A stretch of DNA of 64,000 nucleotides from Marinobacter sp. ATCH36 (GCF_023555055.1 NZ_JAMJPL010000004.1:124001-188000); one strand, 5' to 3'. Numbered from the stretch's first letter, positions 17,941 to 27,532 are shown. Numbers and translations are program-made. The notes: generated by a model from the sequence alone, not told the origin.

Positions 17941-18977
17941 ATCATTTCTTCGCCAGAGCCGCCGAGAGTGATTTCACCGGCTTCAGCCATACGACGGGCA
18001 ATGGTGATAATGTCTTTCTGGGCGGATTCAACCTCACTGACACGCACCGGGCCCTTGGCCTCCAGATCATCCTGCAGCAGTTCGGCAGCACGCTTGGACA
18101 TGTTCTTGAAGATCTTTTCCTGAACTCCATCATCGGCGCCCTTGAGCGCCACGACCAGTACTTCAGAAGACACTTCCCTCAGCAGCGCCTGAATTCCACG
18201 GTCATCGATGTCCTTCAGGTTGTCGAAGACGAACATCAGATCTTCGATGGTAGAGGCCAGGTCCGGGTCCATATCCTTGATGGAATCCATCAGGCCGCCT
18301 TCGATGTTGCGGTCCATGAAGTTCATGATGTCAGCAGCGCGCTTGACCCCGCCAATGCGGCTGGTCTGGGCAGCGGACCCACCGGAGAACTGCTTCTCGA
18401 GGATGTCGTTCAACTCCTGGAGTGCCTGGGGCTGAATACTTTCCAGCGAGGCAACCCGCATCATTACATCCAGGCGCACCTTGTCGTCCAGAGTGCCGAG
18501 AATTTCAGCTGCCTGGTCCGGGTCAAGGTAGGAAATAACAATGGCCTGAATCTGCGGGTGTTCGTACCGAATGATGTCACCGACGGCGCGAGGTTCCATC
18601 CACTTCAGAGTGTCCAGGCCGGTAGTGTTGCCACCGATGAGTATCCGGTCAATCAGGCTGGAGGCCTTGTCGTCACCCAGAGCCTGGGTGAGCATGGTAC
18701 GGATGTAGTCATCGTTGCCAACACCCAGGCCGGTCTGGCCACCTACGGCCTCGACAAACTGGTTCAGCACAAAAGTAACATCATCCTTGCTGACGTCCTT
18801 CATCTGCGCCATGGCCACGCCAACCCGCTGAACCTCTTTCGGGCCCATGTGCTTGAGCACTTCGGCGGCGTCGTTTTCGCCAAGCGACATCAGCAGGATC
18901 GCCGCCTGCTCTACCCGCGGAATTTTCCGCTGGGGTTTTTGCGGCGCCTCAGGCTGGCGGTTGTTCTCATCAGTCAT
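17937..18977 (-). CDS. fliG: Flagellar motor switch protein FliG
   Basis: This 346-residue protein is FliG, the switch protein that touches the stator. The N-terminal domain begins after a polar stretch (AAILLMSLGENDAAEVLKHM). The middle has the conserved EHPQIQAIVISYLDPDQAAEIL. The C-terminal torque helix (about 285-320) carries charged residues in DIDDRGIQALLREV and LKGADDGVQEKIFKNMS. It overlaps fliF by 8 bases and fliH by 4. Confidence 0.97.
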   Translation of the reverse strand: MTDENNRQPEAPQKPQRKIPRVEQAAILLMSLGENDAAEVLKHMGPKEVQRVGVAMAQMKDVSKDDVTFVLNQFVEAVGGQTGLGVGNDDYIRTMLTQALGDDKASSLIDRILIGGNTTGLDTLKWMEPRAVGDIIRYEHPQIQAIVISYLDPDQAAEILGTLDDKVRLDVMMRVASLESIQPQALQELNDILEKQFSGGSAAQTSRIGGVKRAADIMNFMDRNIEGGLMDSIKDMDPDLASTIEDLMFVFDNLKDIDDRGIQALLREVSSEVLVVALKGADDGVQEKIFKNMSKRAAELLQDDLEAKGPVRVSEVESAQKDIITIARRMAEAGEITLGGSGEEMM

Positions 18978-20670
18978 CGACGTTCACCCACTGGCGCATC
19001 ACCTGGGAAACCCGCGCGGGGTCTTCCGCGATCAGGCCTTTCAGTGCATTTAGCTGCCTATCATAGCTGTCTGTTGCGCCTGGCAAAAGCAGATCATCCT
19101 GCGCGTGCATGGCATCCCGCAGGGCGTCGCCACCCTCTATGCCATCCAGGCCTTCGTAGCCGTCATCACCAGAATCGCCCCGGCGTTCGCTGCGGCCACC
19201 ACCGGAAAGGCTTTTCAGGGTCGGGCGCAACAGTCCCAGTACCAGCACAAGGATAACCAGCCCTGCCAGTACCTGCTTCATCAGGTCCCAGAACCAGGGC
19301 TGCTCCCAGAATCCCGGCACCTCGAATTCAATCTGTTCCTCGGCCGCAAAGGCCGTGTTCATTACCGTAACACTGTCGCCACGGGCAGCAGAATAGCCAA
19401 CGGCGTCGCGGACCAGCATGGTCAGACGCTGCAGTTCCTGTTCGGGCCAGGGTTCATAGCTGACTTCTCCGGTCTGGGGGTCGACCACTTTCATGTCATC
19501 CACAGCGAGGGCTACAGACAACCGCTTTACCCGGCCAAGCTCCTGACGAACGTAGCTGACCGTTCGATCCATCTCATAGTTACGGGTTGATTCCTCGCGC
19601 ACATTCACCGGCGGTGCCTGTGCCTCACCCTCTTCGGCGCCGTTGGCCTGCTCCGGCACTTCAGCCTGGGCCGGTGGTTGGTTGGCAAGAGCACCAGGAA
19701 TACCGCCAGCAGCGCCACCGGCCCGGCGCTCGGACATCTGGCGCTCACTACGGACTGCCTGCTGCTCAGGATTGAAGAGCTCCTCGGCCCGCTCCACCGA
19801 AGAAAAATCAAGGTCCGCCGCCACCTCCGCGCGGAACCTGCCATCACCGACCACGGGACGCACGAGTGAGGCAATCCTGCGCGTCAGGCGATCCTCGACA
19901 CGGGCGGTGTAATCGTACTGGTCTTCCATCTGACGGCTGTCGCCGCCTTCGTCACGACCAGTCAGCAGGTTGCCACTCTGGTCAACGACCGTGACATTTT
20001 CCTTGGACATTTCCGGAATGCTGCCGGCGACCAGATTTACAATCGACGCGATCTGTTCCTGCTCAAGCCGGCGGCCAGCAATCACTTCGAGGAAGACTGA
20101 GGCCGTCGGCGTGCGCGCATCTCGCACAAACACCGAACGCTCGGGAATGGCCAGGTGAACCCGGGCAGACCGCACCGTTCTCATGCTACCAATGGTGCGT
20201 GCCAATTCCCCTTCCAGGCCCCGACGGAAACTGATGGTCTCCATAAACTGCGATGTACCCAGGCCACGGTCCTGATCCAACAACTCATAACCGATGGTCT
20301 GTTCGTCCGTCACGCCTTCGGCAGCCAGCTTCAGGCGGGCGTTATAAACCTCATCGGAAGCCACCAGCAGGGCTCCCGTGCGAGGGTCCATGCGGTAATC
20401 GATACCGTTGCTTTCGAGAATGGTCGTAACGTCCTGGGGATTGTACCCCGACATATCCCCCACTACCGGCTGGTAATTGGGCTCCTGCGCCCACAGAACC
20501 ACGGCGACACCAAGGGCAACACTGGCGGCGAGCCCCACCATCAGGCCCACCTGCCGCAGCAGGTTCAGCCGGTTGAACCCGAAGATCAGGTCACTGCGGC
20601 TTTCGCCGGTGTCTTCACCACGCGCTGCAGGCATATTCGAGGATGAGGTTTCAGCAGGTACGCTGGCCAT
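18970..20670 (-). CDS. fliF: Flagellar MS-ring protein FliF
   Basis: This 566-residue protein is FliF, which forms the MS ring in the inner membrane. It has one membrane helix near residues 40-62, the conserved ring-building domains (LARTIGSMRTVRSARVHLA seen near 175), a low-complexity loop (about 325-370), and a second helix near 465-485. The C-terminus binds FliG. It lies 15 bases downstream of fliE. Length matches the family. Confidence 0.97.
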   Translation of the reverse strand: MASVPAETSSSNMPAARGEDTGESRSDLIFGFNRLNLLRQVGLMVGLAASVALGVAVVLWAQEPNYQPVVGDMSGYNPQDVTTILESNGIDYRMDPRTGALLVASDEVYNARLKLAAEGVTDEQTIGYELLDQDRGLGTSQFMETISFRRGLEGELARTIGSMRTVRSARVHLAIPERSVFVRDARTPTASVFLEVIAGRRLEQEQIASIVNLVAGSIPEMSKENVTVVDQSGNLLTGRDEGGDSRQMEDQYDYTARVEDRLTRRIASLVRPVVGDGRFRAEVAADLDFSSVERAEELFNPEQQAVRSERQMSERRAGGAAGGIPGALANQPPAQAEVPEQANGAEEGEAQAPPVNVREESTRNYEMDRTVSYVRQELGRVKRLSVALAVDDMKVVDPQTGEVSYEPWPEQELQRLTMLVRDAVGYSAARGDSVTVMNTAFAAEEQIEFEVPGFWEQPWFWDLMKQVLAGLVILVLVLGLLRPTLKSLSGGGRSERRGDSGDDGYEGLDGIEGGDALRDAMHAQDDLLLPGATDSYDRQLNALKGLIAEDPARVSQVMRQWVNVDD

Positions 20671-20685
20671 GGGTCTGCTCCGCTA

Positions 20686-21054
20686 TCAAACCGGCATATT
20701 CATGATGTCTTCATAGGCCTTGACCACCCGGTTACGAACCTGGGTAAGTGCCTCGAAGGAAATAGACGCCTTTTCGGACGCGATCATGACACGGGTAATA
20801 TCCACATTGGGATCGCCCATGTCATAAGCTGTTTTGAGATCGCTGGACGATTGCTGTAATTCGTTTACTGACCCCACAGCCTGGCTGAGCATGTCACTGA
20901 ACTTCGGGGTTTCGGGAGTTTCCTGAACCCGGGAGGGACCGTCTACCCGGCCACGGATATTGTTATCCTGCTCAACCCGCTGGTTTTCCATCATCTGCGA
21001 GCGCATATTGCGGATTTCGGAAAGAACACTGTTGATGTCAGCACGCTGGACCAT
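20686..21054 (-). CDS. fliE: Flagellar hook-basal body protein FliE
   Basis: This 122-residue protein is FliE, the first exported substrate, joining the MS ring to the rod. The C-terminal half holds the family block ([20 protein letters not shown], then [16 protein letters not shown]). It heads the fliE-F-G-H-I-J operon. Its leader has a strong hairpin just before the GGGAGAG ribosome site, and a sigma-54 promoter lies 68-85 bases upstream. Confidence 0.96.
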   Translation of the reverse strand: MVQRADINSVLSEIRNMRSQMMENQRVEQDNNIRGRVDGPSRVQETPETPKFSDMLSQAVGSVNELQQSSSDLKTAYDMGDPNVDITRVMIASEKASISFEALTQVRNRVVKAYEDIMNMPV

Positions 21055-21067
21055 GATTCACTCTCCC

Positions 21068-21092
21068 GGCTTGCCCCTGTGGCGGGCAAGCC
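21068..21092 (-). promoter_or_regulatory. Hairpin in the fliE leader
   Basis: GGCTTGCCC (21068-21076) and GGGCAAGCC (21084-21092) form a perfect 9-base-pair stem with a 7-base loop. On the minus strand the stem ends three bases before the GGGAGAG ribosome site of fliE. It lies within the transcript predicted from the sigma-54 promoter and lacks a T-run, so a role in translation or mRNA stability is more likely than termination. Confidence 0.6.
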
Positions 21093-21121
21093 ATTGAACT
21101 AGATATTTCTTTCCAACACTT

Positions 21122-21139
21122 AAGCAATCCACAGGCCAA
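21122..21139 (-). promoter_or_regulatory. Sigma-54 promoter of the fliE operon
   Basis: The minus strand reads TTGGCCTGTGGATTGCTT, with exact GG-N10-GC spacing and a perfect TTGCTT -12 region. The predicted transcript begins about 55-60 bases upstream of fliE. This is the expected FleR/RpoN class of promoter for fliEFGHIJ. Confidence 0.78.
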
Positions 21140-21222
21140 CAAAATTTATTGCAATATTTTCATAAAGTTAATGAGCGTTTCGGAAGCAAGTCACTGTGCG
21201 GCGACATTCTTTTGACGAGGCC

Positions 21223-21251
21223 AATAATAAAAACGGCACCCGCAGGTGCCG
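21223..21251 (-). terminator. Rho-independent terminator of fleSR
   Basis: On the minus strand CGGCACC-TGCG-GGTGCCG is followed by TTTTTATTATT. It begins 23 bases after the fleR stop and ends upstream of the fliE promoter. Confidence 0.85.
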
Positions 21252-21273
21252 AAAGAAAGCGTTGTTGGGCGGA

Positions 21274-22731
21274 TCAGGCAGCGGCCAGCTCGGCGTCCAG
21301 GTCAATACCCGCATCCCGCATCTGGGCCAGCTTGTATCTGAGCGTGCGGGGGCTGATACCCAGCTGTTCTGCAGCCCTGTTGCGACGGCCACGTTCCTTT
21401 TTCAGGGTCTGAATGATAATCCGGAATTCACGCTGGCGAACCTCGTCACCAAGGGAAGTTGGTGACAGCTCGTCACGGCTCACCTCGGTGAGTCCACCAG
21501 CTACTTCTCCGTCTGCCTGTGGGATTACTTCCGAAGACGGATCGGGTGCCACCTGCTGAGCCGTTGCCGGTGCCGGACCACTGTCCATCCGCCCGGTAAT
21601 ACCCAGTTCCAGGCACAGGTCGCCGGCGTGGATCACGTTACCCTGGTGGAGCACCAACGCCCGCTGAATGGCATTGTCCAGCTCGCGAACATTACCGGGC
21701 CACTGATGTGCCATCAGCGCGTTCCTGGCATCGGGCGCAAAGGTCACGCCAGTCAGTTTCATCTTGCGACAGTGGGTTCTGAGCAACGCGCTGGCCAGCG
21801 GCATGATATCCAGTGTGCGTTCTCGCAGGGGCTGCCAGTGCATTGGAAACACCGTAAGCCGATAATAGAGGTCCTCCCGGAAGTTGCCTTCCCGGACATA
21901 GTCGGACAAATCCCGGTTGGTGGTGGCAATCACCCGCACGTCCAGGACAATTGTCTTGCGTCCGCCCACTCGCTCGACCTCGCGCTCCTGCAATACTCGC
22001 AGCAACTTGGATTGCAGGCCAAGGTCCATTTCCGAGATTTCGTCCAGCAGAATGGTACCGCCATTGGCCTGCTCAAACTTACCGGGGGACGATGCAACCG
22101 CACCGGTGAAAGCGCCCTTCTCATGACCGAAGAGGATTGCCTCAAGCATGTTCTCCGGAATCGCCGCACAGTTGATGGCAACGAAAGGCTGGTCGGACCT
22201 GGGGGACTGCTGGTGAATATAACGCGCCAGTACTTCCTTGCCAGTGCCGCTCTCACCGGAAATCATCACCGTTGAGTCGCTACCCGCAACCTTGGCCGCC
22301 AACTGGAACATGCGCTTGCTGATGGGATCTTCCGCCACCGGCTGATCGCTACTTTTTTTCTGACGACCACCGCCCACTACTCGGGTAACGGCGTCCACGA
22401 GCACAGAAGGCTCGAACGGCTTGACCAGATAATCAATAGCACCTGACTGCATGGCGGAAACCGCATGGCTGATCTGACCATAGGCGGTAATCAGCATGGT
22501 CGGCAATCCAGGGTATAGCCGCTGAATCTCGTTCAGCAGGTCATGACCGGACATACCGGGCATATTGACGTCGCTGATGACCATGTCCACCGGGGACTCG
22601 GCCAGTTGTACCAGCGCCTTTTCCGCGTCGGAGGCTTCCCGTACCCGGAACTTTGCCAGTTCCAGTGTTGTTACCAGCGCTTCACGCAGATCGTGATCAT
22701 CTTCAACGATCAGAATTTGGGCTTTGGCCAT
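21274..22731 (-). CDS. fleR: Sigma-54-dependent flagellar response regulator FleR (FlrC)
   Basis: This 485-residue protein is an NtrC-type activator. The N-terminal receiver has IVEDDHD and phospho-acceptor Asp in VDMVISDVNMPGMSG. The AAA+ domain (about 135-370) has Walker [10 protein letters not shown] and the sigma-54 contact loop GAFTGA. A Fis-type helix-turn-helix ends the protein (GRRNRAAEQLGISPRTLRYK in two helices). It pairs with FleS, encoded 12 bases upstream. In Pseudomonas this pair activates the basal-body and hook genes with RpoN, which fits the sigma-54 site before fliE. Confidence 0.95.
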   Translation of the reverse strand: MAKAQILIVEDDHDLREALVTTLELAKFRVREASDAEKALVQLAESPVDMVISDVNMPGMSGHDLLNEIQRLYPGLPTMLITAYGQISHAVSAMQSGAIDYLVKPFEPSVLVDAVTRVVGGGRQKKSSDQPVAEDPISKRMFQLAAKVAGSDSTVMISGESGTGKEVLARYIHQQSPRSDQPFVAINCAAIPENMLEAILFGHEKGAFTGAVASSPGKFEQANGGTILLDEISEMDLGLQSKLLRVLQEREVERVGGRKTIVLDVRVIATTNRDLSDYVREGNFREDLYYRLTVFPMHWQPLRERTLDIMPLASALLRTHCRKMKLTGVTFAPDARNALMAHQWPGNVRELDNAIQRALVLHQGNVIHAGDLCLELGITGRMDSGPAPATAQQVAPDPSSEVIPQADGEVAGGLTEVSRDELSPTSLGDEVRQREFRIIIQTLKKERGRRNRAAEQLGISPRTLRYKLAQMRDAGIDLDAELAAA

Positions 22732-22743
22732 GATTGCCTCCAG

Positions 22744-24033
22744 TCAGTTTTTCTTGTACGTGTGCGAATACCGGCCACTGGCCGACAGTGAACGCAGCAA
22801 CGGTAACGAAATGGTTGCCAGGGCTCCCCCACCAGAGGGCGCCTCAATCGCAAACCGGCCCTGATGTGCTTTCACAACTGCCTGGACAACCGCCAGGCCG
22901 AGCCCCGTACCGTGAGACTTGGTGGTATAGAAGGCCTCCAGAAGCTGATTGGCCTGTTCCGGGGAAAAACCGGGGCCGTTATCGACAATCCGAATCACCA
23001 GTTCGCCATTACAGGAACGGATGGCAACGGTAACGTCCGTTGCGCCCGCTTCCAGGCTGTTATTGACAAGGTTGGTGCAGGCGCCGACCAGTGCGTCGCG
23101 GTTACACATCAGCGCCTCATCGTCCGCCTCGCTGTCCAGAGACACGGTAACGCCGGAAGGCAGCTTCAACCCATCCAGTGCCGACGCCAGCGCCTCAACC
23201 AGGGCAGCAGCAGACAGCTCCTCCGCCAGCCGGGTTTCGCCGCGGGCGAAAATCAGCATGTCACGAACCTGCTGCTCAAGATGCGTCAGACGCGACATCA
23301 AACGGGATGCACAGCGCTGCCGCATCTCTTCGTCCAGGTCGTCCTGGCTAAGGTGCCCGCCATAGAGAATGGCGGCGGAGAGCGGCGTGCGAATCTGGTG
23401 AGCCAGGGACGCCACCATCTTGCCCATGGCCGACAGACGCTGGGCGTGGGCCAACTGGGCCTGAAGATGACGAGTCTCTGTCAGATCCGTCAGCAGGATC
23501 AACTGTCCTGGCTGGTTCTCCATGGTCCGAATTTCGATACTCACCCGGCGGCCGTCCTTCAACGACACTTCATGGCCGTCGTCCCGCCGTGGCGCGAAAC
23601 AGCGACGGATCACATCCACCCAGCGCTCGCCGTCGAGGGGTTCACCCAACAAGGTAATCGCTGCGGGATTGGTCTGAGTCACCACGCCCTGGCTGTCGAG
23701 CACCACAACCCCGGCGGGAAGAGCATGCAGCAGCGTGGAAAGCCGGTCCGCCAGCTCCTCTTTCTGCTCCAGTTCCGCCTGGCGCTGTCGCGACTCTGCC
23801 GACAACTCCCCGGACAGCTGGTTAACGCGGGACTCCAGAGTGCGATAGGAGTCAGTGATCTGCTGTGACATCTGATTGAACAGGTCAAGCGCTGTGCCCA
23901 CAGCTTCATCATCCTGTTCCGGGAACAACGCGGTCACCTTGTCATTGACATCCGCCGCCGCATTGGCAGAAGAATCCTTACTGCTTGAAGATTCCTTCGC
24001 CGACGACAAACCAACAAATTGCAACTGACTCAT
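22744..24033 (-). CDS. fleS: Flagellar sensor histidine kinase FleS (FlrB)
   Basis: This 429-residue kinase has no obvious membrane helix, as in FleS. A Ser-rich start and coiled region lead to a PAS-like domain (about 100-200). The dimerisation domain has the phosphorylated His in LAHQIRTPLSAAI. The ATPase domain has the N-box NLVNNSLEAG, DNGPGF and GTGLGLAV. I chose ATG 24033 rather than 24141: AGAGGG precedes it, and the sigma-54 promoter at 24100-24117 lies inside the longer frame. Confidence 0.94.
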   Translation of the reverse strand: MSQLQFVGLSSAKESSSSKDSSANAAADVNDKVTALFPEQDDEAVGTALDLFNQMSQQITDSYRTLESRVNQLSGELSAESRQRQAELEQKEELADRLSTLLHALPAGVVVLDSQGVVTQTNPAAITLLGEPLDGERWVDVIRRCFAPRRDDGHEVSLKDGRRVSIEIRTMENQPGQLILLTDLTETRHLQAQLAHAQRLSAMGKMVASLAHQIRTPLSAAILYGGHLSQDDLDEEMRQRCASRLMSRLTHLEQQVRDMLIFARGETRLAEELSAAALVEALASALDGLKLPSGVTVSLDSEADDEALMCNRDALVGACTNLVNNSLEAGATDVTVAIRSCNGELVIRIVDNGPGFSPEQANQLLEAFYTTKSHGTGLGLAVVQAVVKAHQGRFAIEAPSGGGALATISLPLLRSLSASGRYSHTYKKN

Positions 24034-24099
24034 AAATTCGCCCTCTGGCCGGACCAAACCCCAGCCCGTACCAATCGGATGGATCGTTTGGGCAAAACT

Positions 24100-24117
24100 A
24101 AGCCAGCACTGTGCCAA
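24100..24117 (-). promoter_or_regulatory. Sigma-54 promoter of fleSR
   Basis: The minus strand reads TTGGCACAGTGCTGGCTT: a perfect TTGGCAC -24 element, GG-N10-GC spacing, and one mismatch in the -12 region (TGGC for TTGC). It lies about 70 bases upstream of the chosen fleS start. It agrees with FleQ/RpoN control of fleSR. Confidence 0.7.
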
Positions 24118-24187
24118 CTTTAAATTTTGTTTATATTTCAACAGGAAGGAAAATCAAAGAAAGGACAGATGACGGGTTTCCGTCGCC

Positions 24188-24229
24188 CAAAAACAACAAC
24201 GGCGCCGAAGGCTACAAACCTTTGACGCC
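24188..24229 (-). terminator. Likely rho-independent terminator of fleQ
   Basis: On the minus strand GGCGTCAAAGG pairs with CCTTCGGCGCC (one wobble, one mismatch) around a 7-base loop and is followed by GTTGTTGTTTTT. It lies about 20 bases after the fleQ stop. Confidence 0.65.
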
Positions 24230-24249
24230 ATTAAGAAAAGCCAAAAGCC

Positions 24250-25701
24250 TCAGCTTTCCTCGGACTCCTCATCCCGAAGCCCATACTTGCGAACCTTCTC
24301 CACCAGCGTAGTCCGCCGAATGCGCAACTTCTCCGCAGCCCTTGCCACGACACCCCCGGCCTCGTCCAGCGCCTGCTGGATCAGTTGCTTCTCAAGGTTG
24401 GAGAGATAATCTTTCAGGTCGATTCCATTCACCGGCAGCAACGCCGGCGCGTCCAGCCCGACCAGCCCCGGAATACCGGAGGGCATTCCCGAATCCTCGA
24501 CCGGGCGATTTTCATCGTAATCGTCCACATAACGGAACTTTTTCGGTAGTTCCTGCACCCCGATCACCCCATACGGATGCATGATCGCCAACCGCTCCAC
24601 CAGGTTTGCCAACTCGCGCACGTTGCCCGGCCAGTCATGGCGACACAGGCTCATGATCGCCGCCGAATTCATCCGCAGCGAGCCACGTTTTTCTTTCTCC
24701 ATGCGGGAGATCAGCTCATTAATCAGCAGTGGGATATCCTCTACCCGTTCCCGCAGGGCCGGCATCTCAATGGGAAACACATTCAGGCGGTAATACAGAT
24801 CTTCCCGAAAGTCGCCGCTTTCGATCATGTCTTCCAGAATCTTGTGGGTTGCCGCAATCACCCTTACATTGGCGGATTGGGTGCGGTTGCTGCCCACACG
24901 CTCGTAGGTGCGCTCCTGCAATACCCGCAGAATCTTTACCTGCATGTTCAGGGGCATATCACCAATTTCATCAAGGAACAGCGTGCCACCCTCAGCAAGC
25001 TCAAAACGGCCGACCCTTGCGGTGATAGCCCCGGTAAACGCACCCTTCTCATGCCCGAACAGCTCGCTTTCCAGCAGTTCCGCGGGAATGGCACCGCAGT
25101 TGACCGGAACAAAGGGCTTATCACGTCGGGCAGAATGGTAATGCAGATTACGAGCCACCACCTCTTTACCGGTACCCGATTCGCCGGTAATCAGCACGCT
25201 CACATCCTTGTCAGCCACCTGCTCCATCAGTTGGCGAACCGACTGTACCTTGCGGCTGGTGCCCACAAGACTGCGGAAAAGCTGTAATCCACGCTGCTGG
25301 CCCCGTTCCCGGGAACGGGCAAACTGGTCCCGGTATATCTGGGCGCGATACAGGGAATCCACAAACTTGGTGTAGTTAAGGGGCCATTCCATACGGGCGA
25401 TCACCCGGTTGGCCTGATCTTCCGGCAGTTGCTTCAGGTCAGGATTCCCGACCATCAGCACGGGGACGCCTACACAGGCTTCACATACTGCCGAGACTGT
25501 CTTGTGCGCTCCGGTATCTTCACCGTTGACGACGACAGCCGAGACTTCATCAAGTGTTTCGGGATTGCCACTGGCAAGCAGTGCGTGCGCTTCTTCACCG
25601 AAAACGACGTCTTCCTCGCCAATAAATTCAAGTATGGTGGCGATGTCACGCTTTCTTGAATCGTCCTCGCTGAGCACCAGCACTTTGTTATTCTTCGACA
25701 T
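24250..25701 (-). CDS. fleQ: Flagellar master regulator FleQ (FlrA)
   Basis: This 483-residue enhancer-binding protein is FleQ. The N-terminal receiver-like domain lacks the usual phospho-acceptor (AVVVNGE where VxxD is expected), as known for FleQ. The AAA+ domain has GESGTGKEV and GAFTGA, preceded by LFRSLVGTS, the region where c-di-GMP binds in Pseudomonas FleQ. The C-terminal Fis helix-turn-helix ends [16 protein letters not shown]. Orthologues activate class II flagellar genes with RpoN and are antagonised by c-di-GMP and FleN. It has a sigma-70-type promoter, as expected for the top of the cascade. Confidence 0.96.
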   Translation of the reverse strand: MSKNNKVLVLSEDDSRKRDIATILEFIGEEDVVFGEEAHALLASGNPETLDEVSAVVVNGEDTGAHKTVSAVCEACVGVPVLMVGNPDLKQLPEDQANRVIARMEWPLNYTKFVDSLYRAQIYRDQFARSRERGQQRGLQLFRSLVGTSRKVQSVRQLMEQVADKDVSVLITGESGTGKEVVARNLHYHSARRDKPFVPVNCGAIPAELLESELFGHEKGAFTGAITARVGRFELAEGGTLFLDEIGDMPLNMQVKILRVLQERTYERVGSNRTQSANVRVIAATHKILEDMIESGDFREDLYYRLNVFPIEMPALRERVEDIPLLINELISRMEKEKRGSLRMNSAAIMSLCRHDWPGNVRELANLVERLAIMHPYGVIGVQELPKKFRYVDDYDENRPVEDSGMPSGIPGLVGLDAPALLPVNGIDLKDYLSNLEKQLIQQALDEAGGVVARAAEKLRIRRTTLVEKVRKYGLRDEESEES

Positions 25702-25732
25702 TCAAACGAATCTCTTGCGGGGATTTGTGCGG

Positions 25733-25762
25733 TATTTAAGACTGTATGTGCGTCAGAGTCAA
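25733..25762 (-). promoter_or_regulatory. Sigma-70 promoter of fleQ
   Basis: The minus strand reads TTGACT, an 18-base spacer, then TAAATA. It lies 32-61 bases upstream of the fleQ ATG. Confidence 0.65.
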
Positions 25763-25772
25763 TTTTATGACG

Positions 25773-26099
25773 CTATTTCCGGGGATTCGAAGAGACGTTC
25801 TGATAGGCTTTGGCTGCGCTTCGATTCTGATTCACTTCCTTGAGGGCTTTCTGCGCCTCAGCTCTGGCCTCATTTGCCGAAATATTGGCACGATCACAAA
25901 AGCTCTGAAGGGTAGCCAACCGCTCCCGGACCGGCTCCGGACTCAGCTCGCCCGCTTCCAGAGCTGCCATCACCGGCTCAATGGTCGGTTTGACCAACTC
26001 ATTCAGGCGCGCCAGTTCTTCCCAGTTTTTCTCTGCAAGGGCGGTTTTCAGATGTCCGACCAGGGTATCCACTGCTTCCAGTTGTTCCGGCACCGGCAT
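25773..26099 (-). CDS. Small helical protein, FliT-like flagellar chaperone
   Basis: This 108-residue protein is almost all helix and charged (QLEAVDTLVGHLKTALAEKN...). The position next to fleQ is where pseudomonads carry fliT, and size and helicity agree with FliT, the FliD chaperone. No single motif proves this, and fliD and fliS are not in the window, so the name is by analogy. ATG 26099 is chosen over an upstream frame because GGAG lies about ten bases before it. A hairpin at 26137-26160 separates it from the upstream DUF1329 gene. Confidence 0.6.
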   Translation of the reverse strand: MPVPEQLEAVDTLVGHLKTALAEKNWEELARLNELVKPTIEPVMAALEAGELSPEPVRERLATLQSFCDRANISANEARAEAQKALKEVNQNRSAAKAYQNVSSNPRK

Positions 26100-26136
26100 A
26101 ACGGTATCTCCAGTATCAGTGTGGCGCCCGGACAAT

Positions 26137-26160
26137 GGCCGGGGATTCAACGCCCCGGCC
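26137..26160. repeat. GC-rich hairpin between DUF1329 and FliT-like genes
   Basis: GGCCGGGG (26137-26144) and CCCCGGCC (26153-26160) form a perfect 8-base-pair stem with an 8-base loop, 11 bases after the DUF1329 stop. No T-run follows on the minus strand, so it is at best an atypical terminator. Confidence 0.4.
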
Positions 26161-26170
26161 GACACTCGGA

Positions 26171-27532
26171 TCAGCGTCGAGCCGCCCTGCGGGCCGCTGA
26201 AGCCGAGAACTGGTTGCCACGGAAGCCCGGATTGAAGTCGTAAGCCGGGAAACCATTGTCCAGACCATCAATGTAATAACGCTGGGCCTTGAGGTCGTAT
26301 GTCATTTCCATGGTAGTCCAGAATACCGGCTCACTGTAATAGCTGATGTTGTGTGCCTCTGATACGCGCCAGAGCTCTCCCTCGCTGTCATACTCCTCAC
26401 TGGCCAGAATCTGCCAGCTATCCTCGTCAACATAGAATACACGACGTGAATAGATATGGCTGATACCTGTACGCAGCTTTGCTTCCACTACCCAAACCCG
26501 ATGCAACTCATAACGGGTCAGTGCCTGGTTGATGTGCTTTGGGCGAATAACATCATCCGGCCGGACATCTTCATCATGAAGTTTGTAGGCATTATAGGGA
26601 ACAAAGATTTCCCGCTTGCCTTTCAGTTCCCAATCGTACTGGTTGGGTGCACCGTTATACATGTCTTTCTGGTCAACGGACCGAAGTGAGGATGAGTTGG
26701 GCAAGTCGGTTTCGTAGGCCAGATTGGGTGATCGGCGCAAGCGCCGGGAACCGGCGTCATAACGCCAGGCCAGACGTGGCGAACGGATCTGATCAAGTGT
26801 CTCGTGTACCAGAGTGATGGTGCCTGCCAGGTTGGAGGGCGCTATGGTGTCGGTCTTCAGATAGAAGATCTTGTTATCAATATCCGCAAGATCCGCGCCT
26901 CTGCGACTATAGGCAAAAAAGTAATCGTACTGGTTTACAACCTGGTTAAAGGAACCGCCGACCTGAGGGGTCGCAGAGGAACTGCGGAACGACAATTCCT
27001 CGCCCCGGTATCGGAGTATGTGGTTCCAGATGACTTCAAGACCATTCTTCGGAATCGGGAATGGGCTGGTCATGATGGTGTTCCGCACTCCGTTGCCATT
27101 ACTCAGCAACTCTGCGCCGAGCGCGTTTTCACGTGACTTTTCATAGACATCTTCGGGAAAAGCAGCCGTACGGCGAGTCTGATAAACCGGCATCACAAAT
27201 TCCGGGCCATACTGCTCCAGCATCCGGATATGACCGTCCGTAAGCTTATCGCGATAAAGATCCAGATTGTCTGCGGTAATCACGAACAGAGGGTCATCCC
27301 CCGGGAACGGGTTGGTCTCTACTTGCCCCCGTGACCAACCTGACGGTGGAGTGGACAAACCGCCGGTCCATTCCGGAATGCTGCCAGAGATATTACCCGC
27401 TTTTTCCGCACCAACAGGGGTGAGATCATTACCCAGCCGCTCGGCCCCCGACTCACTGACTTTCGCGCAGACACTGCTGCCGGAAAACCCGAGCATTGCC
27501 ACTGTAAAACCTGCGACCAACTGGTTACGCAT
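26171..27532 (-). CDS. Exported DUF1329 family protein
   Basis: This 453-residue protein begins with a clear signal peptide (MRNQLVAGFTVAMLGFSGSSVCA). The rest matches the DUF1329 family as I recall it: GAEKAGNISGSIPEWTGGL near the mature N-terminus, then VNQYDYFFAYSRRG, and YSRRVFYVDEDSWQI in the C-terminal third. Family members are exported and often sit beside DUF1302 proteins or RND exporters, but no such partner is here. The exact role is unknown. ATG 27532 is chosen because GGAGGTGGAAGGGA precedes it and it gives a complete signal peptide. Confidence 0.85.
   Translation of the reverse strand: MRNQLVAGFTVAMLGFSGSSVCAKVSESGAERLGNDLTPVGAEKAGNISGSIPEWTGGLSTPPSGWSRGQVETNPFPGDDPLFVITADNLDLYRDKLTDGHIRMLEQYGPEFVMPVYQTRRTAAFPEDVYEKSRENALGAELLSNGNGVRNTIMTSPFPIPKNGLEVIWNHILRYRGEELSFRSSSATPQVGGSFNQVVNQYDYFFAYSRRGADLADIDNKIFYLKTDTIAPSNLAGTITLVHETLDQIRSPRLAWRYDAGSRRLRRSPNLAYETDLPNSSSLRSVDQKDMYNGAPNQYDWELKGKREIFVPYNAYKLHDEDVRPDDVIRPKHINQALTRYELHRVWVVEAKLRTGISHIYSRRVFYVDEDSWQILASEEYDSEGELWRVSEAHNISYYSEPVFWTTMEMTYDLKAQRYYIDGLDNGFPAYDFNPGFRGNQFSASAARRAARR

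Noticed and set aside
24250..25701. Missing receiver aspartate in FleQ as a damaged gene
   Set aside because: Degenerate receiver domains are normal in FleQ/FlrA, which respond to c-di-GMP and FleN rather than phosphorylation.
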